This document shows positions 19,106 to 29,300 of a stretch of DNA of 64,000 nucleotides, one piece after another; position 1 is the first letter of the stretch, and every line of letters starts with the position of its first letter. The translations under genes were made by a program, and so were the position numbers. This stretch comes from Paractinoplanes ferrugineus. Its GTDB lineage: Bacteria > Actinomycetota > Actinomycetes > Mycobacteriales > Micromonosporaceae. The notes beneath the pieces are model-generated. The model saw only the letters and a program-made list of their open reading frames with translations, was not told where the DNA came from and did not search any database. The stretch covers positions 1 to 64,000 of the forward strand of contig NZ_BOMM01000011.1 of assembly GCF_016862195.1 (NCBI RefSeq), written 5' to 3'.

Positions 19106-20187
19106 AACAACACGACCGAGCGGAGTACGCCGCCGGCGTGCATCTTGCCGAACGCCTCCTCGACCTGGTCCAGGGTGATCTCCTCGGAGACGAACGCGTC
19201 CAGGTCGAGGCGACCCTGCTGGTAGAGGGCGGTCAGCAGGGGGAAGTCGCGGCTCGGCAGGCAGTCGCCGTACCAGCTCGACTTGAGTGCCCCGCCGCGG
19301 CCGAAGACGTCGAGCAGCGGCAGCTCGATGGTCATCTCCGGGGTCGGCACGCCGACCAGCACAACGGTGCCGGCCAAGTCGCGGGCGTAGAAGGCCTGCT
19401 TGTAGGTCTCCGGGCGGCCGACCGCCTCGATCACCACGTCGGCGCCGTTGCCTCCGGTCAGGCTCCGGACCGCTTCCACCACGTCCGATTCCCGGGCGTT
19501 GACGGTGTGCGTCGCGCCGAACCGCCGCGCCCACTCGAGTTTCTGCTCGTCGGTGTCGACCGCGATGATCGTCGTGGCCCCGGCCAGCGCCGCTCCCACG
19601 ATCGCCCCGTCGCCCACCCCGCCGCAGCCGATGACCGCGACCGAGTCGCCCCGGGTGACCCCGCCGGTGTTGATCGCCGAGCCGATGCCGGCCATCACGC
19701 CGCAGCCCAGCAGCCCCACCGCGGCGGGCCGGGCGTCGGCCGCGACCTTGGTGCACTGACCGGCCGCGACCAGCGTCTTCTCGACGAACGCGCCGATCCC
19801 CAGGGCTGGGGACAACTCGGTGCCGTCCTCCAGGGTCATCTTCTGGGTGGCGTTGTGGGTGGCGAAGCAATACCACGGCTTGCCACGCCGGCAGGCCCGG
19901 CAGTTGCCGCACACCGCACGCCAGTTGAGCACCACGAAGTCACCGGGCGCCACCTCGGTCACACCCTCGCCGACCGACTCCACCACACCCGCGGCCTCGT
20001 GGCCGAGCAGGAACGGGAAGTCGTCGTTGATGCCGCCCTCGCGGTAGTGCAGGTCGGTGTGGCACACCCCGCACGCCTGAACCTTCACGACCGCCTCGCC
20101 GGGACCCGGATCGGGCACGACGATCGTTGCCACCTCGACTGGTGCACCTTTCGATCGGGCGATCACGCCCCGCACTCGCTGACTCAT
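19102..20187 (-). CDS. mscR: S-(hydroxymethyl)mycothiol dehydrogenase (MscR)
   Basis: This zinc- and NAD-dependent alcohol dehydrogenase oxidises the formaldehyde-mycothiol adduct and can reduce S-nitrosomycothiol. The 361-residue product has the catalytic-zinc motif [30 protein letters not shown], the structural-zinc cysteines in [15 protein letters not shown] and the Rossmann motif [14 protein letters not shown]. The [32 protein letters not shown] loop is typical of the mycothiol-linked subgroup. It implies a mycothiol-producing actinobacterium. It follows a MarR gene by 12 bp on the same strand, suggesting an operon controlled by that regulator. Confidence 0.93.
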   Translation of the reverse strand: MSQRVRGVIARSKGAPVEVATIVVPDPGPGEAVVKVQACGVCHTDLHYREGGINDDFPFLLGHEAAGVVESVGEGVTEVAPGDFVVLNWRAVCGNCRACRRGKPWYCFATHNATQKMTLEDGTELSPALGIGAFVEKTLVAAGQCTKVAADARPAAVGLLGCGVMAGIGSAINTGGVTRGDSVAVIGCGGVGDGAIVGAALAGATTIIAVDTDEQKLEWARRFGATHTVNARESDVVEAVRSLTGGNGADVVIEAVGRPETYKQAFYARDLAGTVVLVGVPTPEMTIELPLLDVFGRGGALKSSWYGDCLPSRDFPLLTALYQQGRLDLDAFVSEEITLDQVEEAFGKMHAGGVLRSVVLF

Positions 20188-20199
20188 CGGACCAGCGTA

Positions 20200-20673
20200 T
20201 TAGTCCTGCGGGCGGACCTCGACCGGAGTCTGCAGGAGCGCGTCGCAGAGTTTGATCATCTGGCGGATCTGGGCCGGGCTGAGCCGGTCGAAGATCAGCT
20301 GCTGGACGGCCTCGGCGTGGCCCGGCGCGGACTCGACGATCTTGTCGAATCCGCCGTCGGTGAGCACGGCGATCTGCACCCGGCCGTCCTCGGGATCCCG
20401 TTCTCGCCGGACCCAGCCCTGAGTTTCGAGCCGGGCCACGACGTGCGAGAGCCGGGACAGCGAGGCGGAGACCAGTTTGGCGAGCCGGCTCATCGGCAGC
20501 CGGCGGTCGGCACGCTCGGAGAGGGTGGAGAGCACGATGTAACCCATGTGCGTCAGGCCGGCGTCACGCTGCAGCTGAGCCTCGAGAGCAGCCGGGACCT
20601 TGACGAGCACCTCGACGCAGCGGCGCCAGGCCAGCTGCTGATCCTCGGTCAACCATCTCGGCTCGTCCACCAT
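20200..20673 (-). CDS. MarR-family transcriptional regulator
   Basis: This 157-residue winged-helix regulator has LTHMGYIVLSTLSERADRRLPMSRLAKLVSASLSRLSHVVARLETQGWVRRERDPEDGRVQIAVLTDGG, covering the recognition helix and the wing with its DxR motif (DPEDGR). It lies 12 bp upstream of mscR in the same direction and is the likely controller of that operon. The ligand is unknown; there is no cysteine in the protein, which argues against direct thiol sensing. Confidence 0.92.
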   Translation of the reverse strand: MVDEPRWLTEDQQLAWRRCVEVLVKVPAALEAQLQRDAGLTHMGYIVLSTLSERADRRLPMSRLAKLVSASLSRLSHVVARLETQGWVRRERDPEDGRVQIAVLTDGGFDKIVESAPGHAEAVQQLIFDRLSPAQIRQMIKLCDALLQTPVEVRPQD

Positions 20674-20791
20674 GGTGGAAGGCTATCGGCAATGGCCAGA
20701 ACTATCTCGTTGGGGCAACGGGATGGCCGCCAAACGGGCACAGCGATCCATGTGAACGTGCGCCTTCGCGTAGTGTGCGGCCCGCGCGGAG

Positions 20792-20829
20792 CTGGGACCG
20801 GCTGGCTGGGGGGCCTCGGCCGGTCCCAG
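20792..20829 (-). terminator. Hairpin terminator after the cupin gene
   Basis: The 11-bp arms CTGGGACCGGC and GCCGGTCCCAG pair perfectly around a 16-base loop. The hairpin lies 21 bp beyond the cupin stop and well before the marR start, so it should end the PAS-EAL-cupin transcript. Confidence 0.7.
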
Positions 20830-20849
20830 GTCCGTGTCAGTCGCCGCCA

Positions 20850-21239
20850 CTACTTCTGCGGCGCCTCGTCCTTTCCTTCTTCCTCGAGGCGGTCGGCCTC
20901 TTCCTTGGTCTTGTGCACCGCGCCCTCGGCGTGCTCCGGCGGGCCGTAGACGGTGTAGAGGACCAGCGGGTTGGGCCCGGTGTTGAGGAAGTTGTGCTTG
21001 CGCCCGGCCGGCACGACGACCAGGTCACCCTGCTGAACCTGGCGCTCCTGACCGGAGACGACGGCCTTGCCGACCCCACTGACGAAGGTGAGGATCTGGT
21101 CCACTTCGTGAACCTCCTCGCCGATCTCGCCGTCGGCCGGGATGGTCATGACGACGAGCTGAGTGTGCTTGCCGGTCCACAAGACCCGGCGGAAGTCGGG
21201 GCTCTGCTCCGCGACGGTGGCGATCGTGAAGTGTTCCAT
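20850..21239 (-). CDS. Cupin-domain protein
   Basis: This 129-residue single-domain beta-barrel contains LVVMTIPADGEIGEEVHEVDQILTFVSGVGKAVVSG (cupin motif 1, with His, Glu and a modified second His position) and GDLVVVPAGRKHNFLN (motif 2). Enough ligands remain for one metal ion. The C-terminal 20 residues are a charged tail. It follows the PAS-EAL gene by 18 bp and probably shares its transcript. The function is unknown. Confidence 0.87.
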   Translation of the reverse strand: MEHFTIATVAEQSPDFRRVLWTGKHTQLVVMTIPADGEIGEEVHEVDQILTFVSGVGKAVVSGQERQVQQGDLVVVPAGRKHNFLNTGPNPLVLYTVYGPPEHAEGAVHKTKEEADRLEEEGKDEAPQK

Positions 21240-21257
21240 GCCGAACCGATACCCAGG

Positions 21258-22967
21258 TCAGGTGGTGGGCAATCGTCCCGAGAGCAGCGGAGCGGGCCGG
21301 CCGATCAGGTAACCCTGGACGTAGTCGACGCCCAGCTCGCGCAACAGCCGCAGGGTGGGCTCGTCCTGCACGAACTCGGCCACGGTGTGGATCCCGTACG
21401 CCTGGCAGACCTGCACCAGCGCGCGCACCAGAACCTGGTCCTGGGTGTTCTCGACGAGATCGACCACGTACTCACCGTCGATCTTGACCAGGTCGATCGG
21501 GAAGATCCGCAGGTAGCGGAAGGACGCGTAGCCGGAACCGAAGTCGTCGAGGGCGAGCTCGCAGCCGAGGTCACGGATCGCGTCGGCGAACCGGCGGGCC
21601 TCGGTGAGGTTGCCGATCAGCGCGGTCTCGGTGATCTCGAAGGTGAGCTGACCGGGGTTGACCCGGTATTCCTCGATCAGCCGCACGACCTCCTCGGTGA
21701 GCCGGGGGTCGCCCACCGACCGGCCGGAGAGGTTGATCTGCAGACAGCGGTCGGGTTCCTCGGCGGCCAGCTGCATGGCCCGCTCGACCACCCACAGGTC
21801 GATGTCGTAGACCGCGTCGAGCCGCTCCGCGGTGTCGAGCACCTGGATCGGCGACTGCGGGCCGTCGGCCTCGTCGAGCACCCGCAGCAGCAGCTCGTGC
21901 CGGGTGATCGTGTTGCTCTGCAGCTCGAGGATCGGCTGGGCGTAGAGGGTGAACCGGTCGGTGCCGAGCGCGTCGGCGACCCGGCTGCGATAGGAGCCCT
22001 GCCGGTCACGCACCGGAACGGGGTGGGCGACCACGGTGAGCGGCCGGTCGGCCTCGCGGGACTGCCGCCAGGCGTGCTCGGCGTCGATCACCACCTCGTG
22101 GCTGCCGGCCTCGGCGTCCGGCGTGAACCGCACCAGACCGCCCCAGGCCTTGGCGCGCAGCCAGGTCTCGGGCAGCACGAAGGTCTGCGAACGCAACGCC
22201 TCGACAAGCAGTTCGGCCTCGCGGCGGGCCATCGGCCAGGAGGTGCCGGGCAGCAGCAGACCGATCTCGCTGGGACCGACCCGGCCGAGTCGCGCACCCT
22301 CCTGCACGACGCCTTCGAGCACGCGGGCGGCGCGGTGCAGCAGGTCGGCGGTGCGGTCGGGGCGTACGGTGTCGCCCGCGCCGTTCCGGTCCGGCTGCAC
22401 CCGGATGATCAGCACGGCCCCGCCGCCACGACGCTGGGCGCGGTCGATCTCGTCGGTGAACCGTGCCCGGGTGAGCAGGCCGGTCGCCGGGTCGGGGTCG
22501 ATCAGGGAGGTCTGCACGGTTTCGTCGCGGCGGGCGAGCCGGGCGATCTCGCGGCGGGCGCGCTCGCGCGCGGACACGTCGGTGACGGTGCCGCGGATGC
22601 CGCGGACCGTGCCGTCGGGGCTTTTCACCGGTTCGAAGCGGCAGTCCACGTCGAACCAGCCGCCGTCGGCGCGCATCAGCCGGACGGTGGCCCGTTGCGG
22701 GGCCCGGGTGGTCCACGTCTGGGTGATCGCGCCGAGCGCTTTCGCGTGGTCGTCGCGGTGCACGTAACGCGCCAGGACCTTGCGGCTGACCTCGTTGTGC
22801 TTGGGTTGCCGGCCGAGCATGGCGCGCAGCTGCGCCGACCAGACGATCTGGTCGCCGTTGGCGGTGTAGGAGAACCAGGCGGGGCCCTGGAGGTCGTCGG
22901 CGGGCAGGCGGGGCTCGGGAAGAGTGGCAGGGGGCACCATGTGACGACGCTCATCCGGTGCAGCCAT
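21258..22967 (-). CDS. PAS - degenerate GGDEF - EAL protein, probable c-di-GMP phosphodiesterase
   Basis: The protein has a PAS-fold sensor at about residues 25-150 (WFSYTANGDQIVWSAQLRAMLG...DGTVRGIRGTVTDVSARERA). A GGDEF-like domain at about 150-310 has GPSEI in place of GGDEF and so cannot make c-di-GMP. An EAL domain follows at about 325-565. The EAL domain keeps its metal and catalytic residues: HELLLR, LQINLSG, FEITETA, LALDDFGSGYASF, LVKIDG, TVAEFV and VQGYLIGRP. Hydrolysis of c-di-GMP is therefore likely. No TM helix is present. I chose the ATG at 22967 because GGAGG lies 9-13 bases upstream; a longer frame from 23021 exists. Confidence 0.88.
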   Translation of the reverse strand: MAAPDERRHMVPPATLPEPRLPADDLQGPAWFSYTANGDQIVWSAQLRAMLGRQPKHNEVSRKVLARYVHRDDHAKALGAITQTWTTRAPQRATVRLMRADGGWFDVDCRFEPVKSPDGTVRGIRGTVTDVSARERARREIARLARRDETVQTSLIDPDPATGLLTRARFTDEIDRAQRRGGGAVLIIRVQPDRNGAGDTVRPDRTADLLHRAARVLEGVVQEGARLGRVGPSEIGLLLPGTSWPMARREAELLVEALRSQTFVLPETWLRAKAWGGLVRFTPDAEAGSHEVVIDAEHAWRQSREADRPLTVVAHPVPVRDRQGSYRSRVADALGTDRFTLYAQPILELQSNTITRHELLLRVLDEADGPQSPIQVLDTAERLDAVYDIDLWVVERAMQLAAEEPDRCLQINLSGRSVGDPRLTEEVVRLIEEYRVNPGQLTFEITETALIGNLTEARRFADAIRDLGCELALDDFGSGYASFRYLRIFPIDLVKIDGEYVVDLVENTQDQVLVRALVQVCQAYGIHTVAEFVQDEPTLRLLRELGVDYVQGYLIGRPAPLLSGRLPTT

Positions 22968-23339
22968 CACCCACTCACCTCCCCCAGCCGTGCTCAGCCC
23001 CGACCTATTACCACCCGTCACGGGCCAGTGATAACAGGTCTCGACTGCGTCAAAGTTTTGACAGGCCCGCCCCCGGACCCGCTATCTGCAGCTACTCGCC
23101 CGATCAGAGTAGGGAATCAACTGATCGGATGACCACTGCGCTGCGTGAATTCGTGGGCGGGTTAACGTCAAAACCATGACAGACAGTTACTGGCAGTGCT
23201 GATTGTGGAACCTTGAGCGATTCCTACCCCGAGACCGCGCCAACCATGCACACATAGCTCTATGTCGCACGCACGGAGTAACTAGATCCATTTACGGCGG
23301 ATATGGTGGCGTTTGGACCAACGCTAGCGAGGGCGAGGC
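22968..23339. promoter_or_regulatory. Divergent promoter region of the PAS-EAL and nuclease-like genes
   Basis: I see no sizeable gene in these 372 bp, which are less GC-rich than their surroundings. The perfect dyad GTCAAAGTTTTGAC lies at 23049-23062. It overlaps a consensus-like -35 TTGACA (23058-23063), followed 19 bases later by TATCTG, a possible rightward promoter. A nine-codon frame (MTDSYWQC, 23176-23202) lacks a ribosome binding site and may be accidental. Confidence 0.35.
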
Positions 23340-24962
23340 ATGGGGATCATTCGGGACATGCAGCGGGTGCACGCCACTCAGGCGGCCGACGCGCAACGGG
23401 CGAACACCGCCGCTACGCAGCAGCGTCAACTGATCCGGCGGAACGCTGACCTGGCGATCGCCGCCGCTCAGCAGGCGGCGTCCGACGCGGAACGAAAACG
23501 TGAGCACCGGCGGCTCTACGTCGAGGCGCGCACCGCGGACGCGGCGGCGGCCAACGCCGACATCCGGGCCCGGCTCAGCGATCTCGACGCCCTGCTGCTC
23601 TCCACCCTGGACGTCGACGACTACATCGAGCTCGACCAGTTCAAGAAGCCGCTGACGGTGCCGCCGTTCGATCCCGGGCCGCTCGCCCGGCCGCTGCCCG
23701 AACCGGCCTGGCAGAGCTACGTGCCGCCACAGCCGCGCGGGGTCGGCAAGCTGCTCGGCGGGGACCGGCTCCACCAACAGCAGACGGCGAGCGCCCGGAC
23801 GGCCTACGAACAGGCGCGGGCCCGCTGGGTGCAGGCCGAGGAGCGGCGCAAACGCCAGCTGGCCCAGCGCAAGCAGGCGTACGAGCAGAGCAAACGGGCG
23901 TACGCGGCGAAGATGGCCGCCTACAACGCCGAGGTGGACCGTTTCGCCGCCGCGGTGGCCGGCGCCGACCCGGCCTCGGTGGTCGAGTACTTCGCCATGG
24001 TGCTCGGCAATTCGGTCTACCCCGACGACTTCCCGCAGCACTTCCGCCTCGCCTACCTGCCGAAGCAGAAGCACCTGCTCATCGAGTACCACCTGCCGCC
24101 GATCGAGGTCATCCCGGTGGTCAAGGAATACCGGTTCGACCGGGTTCGCGACGACCTGTCGCCGATCCCCCGGGACGAGGGCGAGGTGCGGCGCCGCTAT
24201 CTGGACACCATCGCCCGGGTCACGTTGCGCACCATCCACGAGGTCATCGAGGCCGACCGCGGTGGGCTGGTCCGGCAGGTGTCGTTCAACGGCATCGTCG
24301 AGACGATCGACCGGCGCACCGGCCGGTTCGTGGCGCCCTGCCTGGTCTCGGTGCAGACCGACCGGGAGACGTTCGCCGCGATCAAGCTGCGCCGGGTCGA
24401 CCCGGTCGCCTGTCTCAAGCACCTGCGGGGCGCCCTGTCGAGCACCCCTGACGAGCTCACCGCCGTCGCCCCGAAGATCGATTTCGACCAGGACGCCGAC
24501 CGGGACTTCACCGAGGAGTTCAACGTGCTCGCCGACATCGACGAGCGGCCCAACCTGGTCACGCTCACCGACGAGCAGTGGGAGCAGCAGATCGCCGACC
24601 TCTTCGGGGTGATGGGTCTGATGATGGGTGAGCCGACGCGTACGCCGGTGGGCTCCCGCTGGACGGCCACCGATCCGCGCCCGATCTTCGGCGGCACCGT
24701 GGTGCTGCACGCGGTGCGCGGTCCGGCGGCCGGGGCCGGGGCGGTGCACGCGCTGGCCGGTGCGGTCACGGCGGCCGGCGCGACCAAGGGCATCCTGGTC
24801 TCGCTGGGCGGCATCGACCCGGAGGCGTACGAGGCACTTGCCGGTCGCCCGCTCGAGTTGATCGACGGCGCCGGCCTGGTCGCGCTGCTGGCCGGCCACT
24901 GCCGCGTCAAGGCCCGGATCGAGCTCGCCGGTGCCCCCCGGCGGCAGGGCCGGCCCGGCTAA
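23340..24962 (+). CDS. Mrr-type restriction-endonuclease-like protein with a broken active site and coiled-coil N terminus
   Basis: The first 60 and roughly 150-200 residues of this 540-residue protein are Ala/Gln/Arg-rich coiled coils. The middle (YFAMVLGNSVYPDDFPQHFRLAYL onward) is a conserved region seen in actinobacterial restriction-endonuclease-like proteins. The C-terminal 100 residues match the Mrr catalytic core with DPRPIFGG, ATKGILVSLGGIDPEAYEAL and LELIDGAGLVALL. Active relatives have an upstream DGGxD and Q-A-K-R after the beta-strand; here the first is missing and the second reads HAVR (457-460). Cleavage is therefore unlikely. A DNA-binding, sensing or inhibitory role is inferred. 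Confidence 0.75.
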   Translation: MGIIRDMQRVHATQAADAQRANTAATQQRQLIRRNADLAIAAAQQAASDAERKREHRRLYVEARTADAAAANADIRARLSDLDALLLSTLDVDDYIELDQFKKPLTVPPFDPGPLARPLPEPAWQSYVPPQPRGVGKLLGGDRLHQQQTASARTAYEQARARWVQAEERRKRQLAQRKQAYEQSKRAYAAKMAAYNAEVDRFAAAVAGADPASVVEYFAMVLGNSVYPDDFPQHFRLAYLPKQKHLLIEYHLPPIEVIPVVKEYRFDRVRDDLSPIPRDEGEVRRRYLDTIARVTLRTIHEVIEADRGGLVRQVSFNGIVETIDRRTGRFVAPCLVSVQTDRETFAAIKLRRVDPVACLKHLRGALSSTPDELTAVAPKIDFDQDADRDFTEEFNVLADIDERPNLVTLTDEQWEQQIADLFGVMGLMMGEPTRTPVGSRWTATDPRPIFGGTVVLHAVRGPAAGAGAVHALAGAVTAAGATKGILVSLGGIDPEAYEALAGRPLELIDGAGLVALLAGHCRVKARIELAGAPRRQGRPG

Positions 24963-24972
24963 GATCCGCGGC

Positions 24973-25608
24973 GTGACCGATCCAGTCCGGCCGATCTATC
25001 CCTACTTCGCCCCGCCACCGGCCCGGGAGACCAACGGTCTCGCGATCGCGTCGCTGGCGGTCGGCCTCACCCCGCTGTTTCCGGTCTCCGCGGGTCTCGG
25101 GATCGCCGCGCTCGTGCAGATCCGGCGCACCGGGCAGGCCGGCCGGGGCCTCGCGATCGCCGGCCTGGTCGCCGCCGGTGCCTGGTTTCTGATCATCGTG
25201 CTGTCGGTCGCGCTGGGTGTCGTCCTCGGTCTGCGGGGCGGCCTCGGCAAGGACTTCGCGGACCAAGCCGCCCCGCCCGCACCGCGCACGTTCCTGCTGG
25301 GCGACTGTCTCAACGACCTGAACGGCGCTCTCGACACAGTGCCGTGCGGGACGCCGCACGACGGCGAGGTGTTCGCGAACTTCGACCTGGCGGCCGGCTC
25401 CTACCCCGGGCACGACTCGGTCATGGCGCAGTCGAAGAGCCGGTGCGGCGGCGAGCTCGCCGTCTATCTGGAGGGCTACTACTACCACCAGAGCACGGTC
25501 GACTACATCTGGCTCTACCCGGCCGAGTCCTCGTGGTCGCGCAGCCGCACGGTCACCTGCATCGCCTGGAGTCCGGCCGGCCGGATGACCGGCTCGATCC
25601 GCGGCTGA
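24973..25608 (+). CDS. DUF4190 / septum-formation-domain membrane protein
   Basis: The 211-residue product (GTG start, MTDPVRPIYPYFAPPPARETNG) has a DUF4190 region with two TM helices at about 20-45 and 60-90. It contains AIASLAVGLTPLFPVSAGLGIAALVQIRRTGQAGRGLAIAGLVAAG. An extracellular domain follows with cysteines in LLGDCLNDL, VPCGTPHDGEVFA, SRCGG and VTCIAW, typical of the septum-formation-related fold where they form disulfides. It follows the Mrr-like gene by 10 bp. Its last 94 bp overlap the convergent arginase-coding end. Confidence 0.85.
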   Translation: MTDPVRPIYPYFAPPPARETNGLAIASLAVGLTPLFPVSAGLGIAALVQIRRTGQAGRGLAIAGLVAAGAWFLIIVLSVALGVVLGLRGGLGKDFADQAAPPAPRTFLLGDCLNDLNGALDTVPCGTPHDGEVFANFDLAAGSYPGHDSVMAQSKSRCGGELAVYLEGYYYHQSTVDYIWLYPAESSWSRSRTVTCIAWSPAGRMTGSIRG

Positions 25609-26375
25609 TCACCGAGCAGGGCGGGCAGCATGGTGGCCAGCAGGGCCCGGTCGCTCGCCCGGCCCGGCTGATATTCGGTGATGCCCAGCCCGGCCAGTGG
25701 GAACCGTCCGGTGAGCGAGCGCACCGCGGCCACCAGTTCGTCGGCGGTCATGCCCCGCGGTTCCGGCGAGCCGACCGAGCTGAAGGCCGTCGGATCCAGC
25801 ACGTCGAGGTCGATGTGGACGTAGACGGCAGCCGCCTCGCCGGTGAAGTCCGACAAGTCGGAGATGCGGTTCGCCGCAATGTAGTCCTTCTCCGCCGGGT
25901 CCAGCGCCCGCACCCCGGCCAGCACCACCTGCGACGGTTTCAGCACCCGCGTCGGCAGCAGTGCCGCCGGCCCGTCCCCGAGCAGAGTGCGCAGCACCAT
26001 GCCGTGGAACGCGCCGGACGGCGAGGTGTCCGGGGTGTTCAGATCGGCGTGCGCGTCGAACCACACCACGACGAGACCGTCCCCGTAACGGGCCAGGGCC
26101 GCCTCGATCGGCGCGATCTCGACGCCGCAGTCGCCGCCGACAGTGATCACCGGGCTCGCCGGATCGGCTTCCGGCAACGCCGCGCGGATCGCCGCCAGAT
26201 TGCGGGCGAGCAGCCCGGTCGAGGACGGCTCGTCGGGGATCGGCACGCGCAGCCGGCGGTCCCCCGGCACCAGCGCGGCCAGCTCAGCGGCCCCAACCGT
26301 CAGCCGCCGCGCGGTCGGTGAGCCCGAACCCTGCCACTGCCCCACCTCGAGAACGGTGCGGCGGGGCACCGGCAT
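25515..26375 (-). other. Arginase/agmatinase-like domain with possible independent start
   Basis: The ATG at 26375 is preceded by GAGGAG at 26385-26390 with 9 bases between, an ideal initiation signal, and the family's usual N terminus (MPVPRRTVLEVGQWQGSGSPTARR) begins exactly there. The ureohydrolase metal ligands are present: the His-free first loop GGDCGVE, then DAHAD and HIDLDVLDP, then GITEYQPG near the end. First-loop arginases normally have GGDHS; Cys replaces His, so binding of one Mn2+ may be altered. This could be a 286-residue separate protein, a fusion domain, or both. The substrate is unknown. Confidence 0.6.
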
Positions 26376-29300
26376 GATCGCCAGCTCCTCGACGCGTTGC
26401 CAGACCGGACGCATCGCGGCCGCCGGCTCCCGCGCGAAGATGCTGCCGCGGATGCGCACGAACACACAGTTGCCGACCCGTTCGAGGACGGCCTGCCGGC
26501 GCATGTCGCTTTCCCACTGCTCCGGCCCGTGGTAGCTGTCGCCGTCGCACTCGATGGCCAGCCGCCGCCCGTCCGGCGCGTTGAGCACGAAATCGATCCG
26601 GTAGGCCCCGATCCGGAACTGGGGCACCGGCCGGAAACCCCGCGCGGTCAGGCGTTTGTACACGTCCCGCTCGAAGTCGCTCTCGCAGAGCGCGAGATCC
26701 TTCGGAAGATCGACATCAAAGACATTGCTCGCGTACGTCAACAGCAGCGCCCGCGCGTCGTCGGCGAGCAGGGAGGACGACCGCACCGAGTGGAAGATCC
26801 AGAGCTGGTCCCGGGCCCGGGAGGCGGCCACGTTGATCCGCCGGTGGTATTCCCGCTTGGTGAAGGCCGCGACCTTGGCATCGTTGTCGGACACCACCAT
26901 GGATACGAACACGACGTCGCGCTCGTCGCCCTGGAACGTGTAGGCGTCCCCGACCCGCAACCGCCGGGCCTGCATCTCGTCCTCGCCGATCTCCGCCCGC
27001 AGCAGAGTCGACAGATAGCCGGCCTGGCCACTGGTGCTGAGCAGGGAGATCACGCCGAGCGTCTTACCGGCGTAGGCCGGGTTCCGGACGATCGCCGCGA
27101 CCTGGGCGACGAGCGCCGCCGCCTCGGCCACGTTCACGTCGCCGAAGCCGGAGAGGGCCTGCCGCACACCGTCACCCAGGAAGACGGTGCGGATCGGCTC
27201 GAACGACGGCCGGTCCGCCCGCAACGGCATGATCTTGCCGTCGTAGTAGTGCCGCGACGAGAACTCGATGATCTGCGGCACGCAGCGGAAATGCTCGGTC
27301 AGCAGGATCCGCTGCGGCGAGCGCCGCACCGCGTGGTCGTAGAGCGACGACTCCGGGTCGAAGTGCTCGGCCGACGGTACGTCGGCAAGATGGCTGTGGA
27401 TCAGCCCGGCCACCGACCCGACAAAGCCGAGCTGCGGCCCGATCTGCTGATCGTCACCGACCACCACGGCCCGCTCGGCCAGCGACAACACCGGCAGGGA
27501 GAACAGGTCGGCCTGGGACGCCTCGTCGACGATCACGACATCGAAGTGGGCCCCACCGGCGAACTGCTCGATCGCCCGGTCCACCGACATGACCCACACC
27601 GGCACGGCCTCGACCGCCGACTCCATGTGCCGCTGGGCGTGCGCCTGCCAGGCCGCCGCCGTCCGTCCCGTCCCCTTGCCGATCTTGCGCAGCGCCGTGG
27701 TCCAGTCGGCGAGCGCGGCCTTGCGCCGGTCGTCGAGACTCCGCGCCACCTCCAGCCACGCACTGGCGACGACCAGGTCGGCGGTGCGGCGCCGAATCTT
27801 GTCGCGGGCGCTCTCCACCCGTTTGGAAAGCACCGCCGGATCGACGCTGCCGATCACCTCGTCGAACCACGTCTGCGCCCGCCGCCACTGCCACGCCTGC
27901 AGGCAGGCCTGGCCGGAAACCGCCGGTACCCGCCCGCCGTCGATCGCCGCGGCCCACTCCGGCGCCTCCTCGGCAAGCCGGTCCCGCAGGTCGGCGACAC
28001 GTTGCGCGGCCGGGCGCAGCGCCGTCGACCGGCGAACCTCAGCCAGCCGCTCGTCCCAGCCGGAGAGCGTCGACCAGGCGTCCGCGAGCATCGGCCACGG
28101 CGCGAGCCGCGCCGCCACCTCGGCCTCCGCCGCGACCAACGCATCGAGCTCCCCGATCGCCGGCGCCTCGGCCAGCAGCACATCCACCTCGGCGAGCATC
28201 GCCGGGTCAAGATCAAGTTCGTGCTGCGGTACGAGGTGAGCAAGCCGTTCCGCAAGCGCCGGCCAATGCCGTACATCCCAATCCAGCGACTGCCCCGCCT
28301 CGGCCAGCAGCACGCCCGCCCAGATCTCCGGATCACCCATCCCGCCCGCGGCGTCAGCGGGTGCGCCGCCGCCCACCGGCAGCGGGACGGCCAGCCGATC
28401 GATCCACTCCGCCCAGTGCCGGCCGAGACGCCGGCGGGCCTGCTGGCGGCGGATCCAGGCGGCGACGAGGTCGACGTCCTCGGCGGCGCGCAGCGGCTCG
28501 CCGTCGACTCGGATCTCGTCGGCCAGTCGCCACAGCGGGGCCTGCAGCAGACGACTCAGGGAGCGGCCGGCCTGGAAGCGCTGCCGGATCTCGGCCAGCT
28601 GGGCGAGCAGGCGTTTGGGCTCGTGGGCGTGGTTCTCGGGGACCAGCACGCGGTGGCCGGCCAGTTCCCGGGTCAGCGCGGCCAACTCGGCCAACAGGGT
28701 CTCGGTGGCCGTGACGTGGTCGGACCAGACCGCGCGCCAGTGCGGGTCGTTCAGCAGCCGCCCGAGACGGTCCGTCCAAGCGCCCTCCCGGCGGCGCAGC
28801 CAGGTCAGGGCGTCGCGCACGTCCGCTCGTACGGCGTCGAGGTCCACCCCTCGTACCTCATCGATCGCCAGACCCGCGGCACCCAGCGCGACCACCCGGC
28901 CGGCCAGCGCGTCCCGCTCCTCGCGGCGCCGCCGGAGCTCCGCCGAACCGGGCAGGTCGCCGGTTTCCGGCAGGGGCCGCAAAGCGGCCCGCCGATCCGC
29001 CGGCGACCGGTCGGCGGCCAGTTCGAGCAGCGTGCCGAACTCCTCGGCGGTAAGCGGCGGGCCGGTGTGAACGGCGTCGGGCAGACCACCGTGCATGGAC
29101 GCCCGCTCCCGCAACCACGCACCGACCTCGACAGGTGTCAGCGGCGCGCCGTCGATCGGATAGGTGACCGCCTCGTTCTCGGCGATCGCCCGCAGGCCCC
29201 CCAGCGCCGTCGCGAGCTCGCGTTCCGCCTCCTCGAGGAGACCGGTCAGCCGATGCACGCGGCGCGCCTCGGCCTCCTGGTCGAGGGTCGCGGCGCGGTC

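Noticed and set aside
17456..20949. Two overlapping long frames (818 codons on -, 1027 codons on +)
   Set aside because: They span several real genes (GH63, mscR, marR) in wrong frames and contain no recognisable domains.
23176..23202. Nine-codon frame MTDSYWQC as a possible leader peptide
   Set aside because: It has no ribosome binding site, no following terminator/antiterminator pair that I can see, and no link to amino-acid genes.
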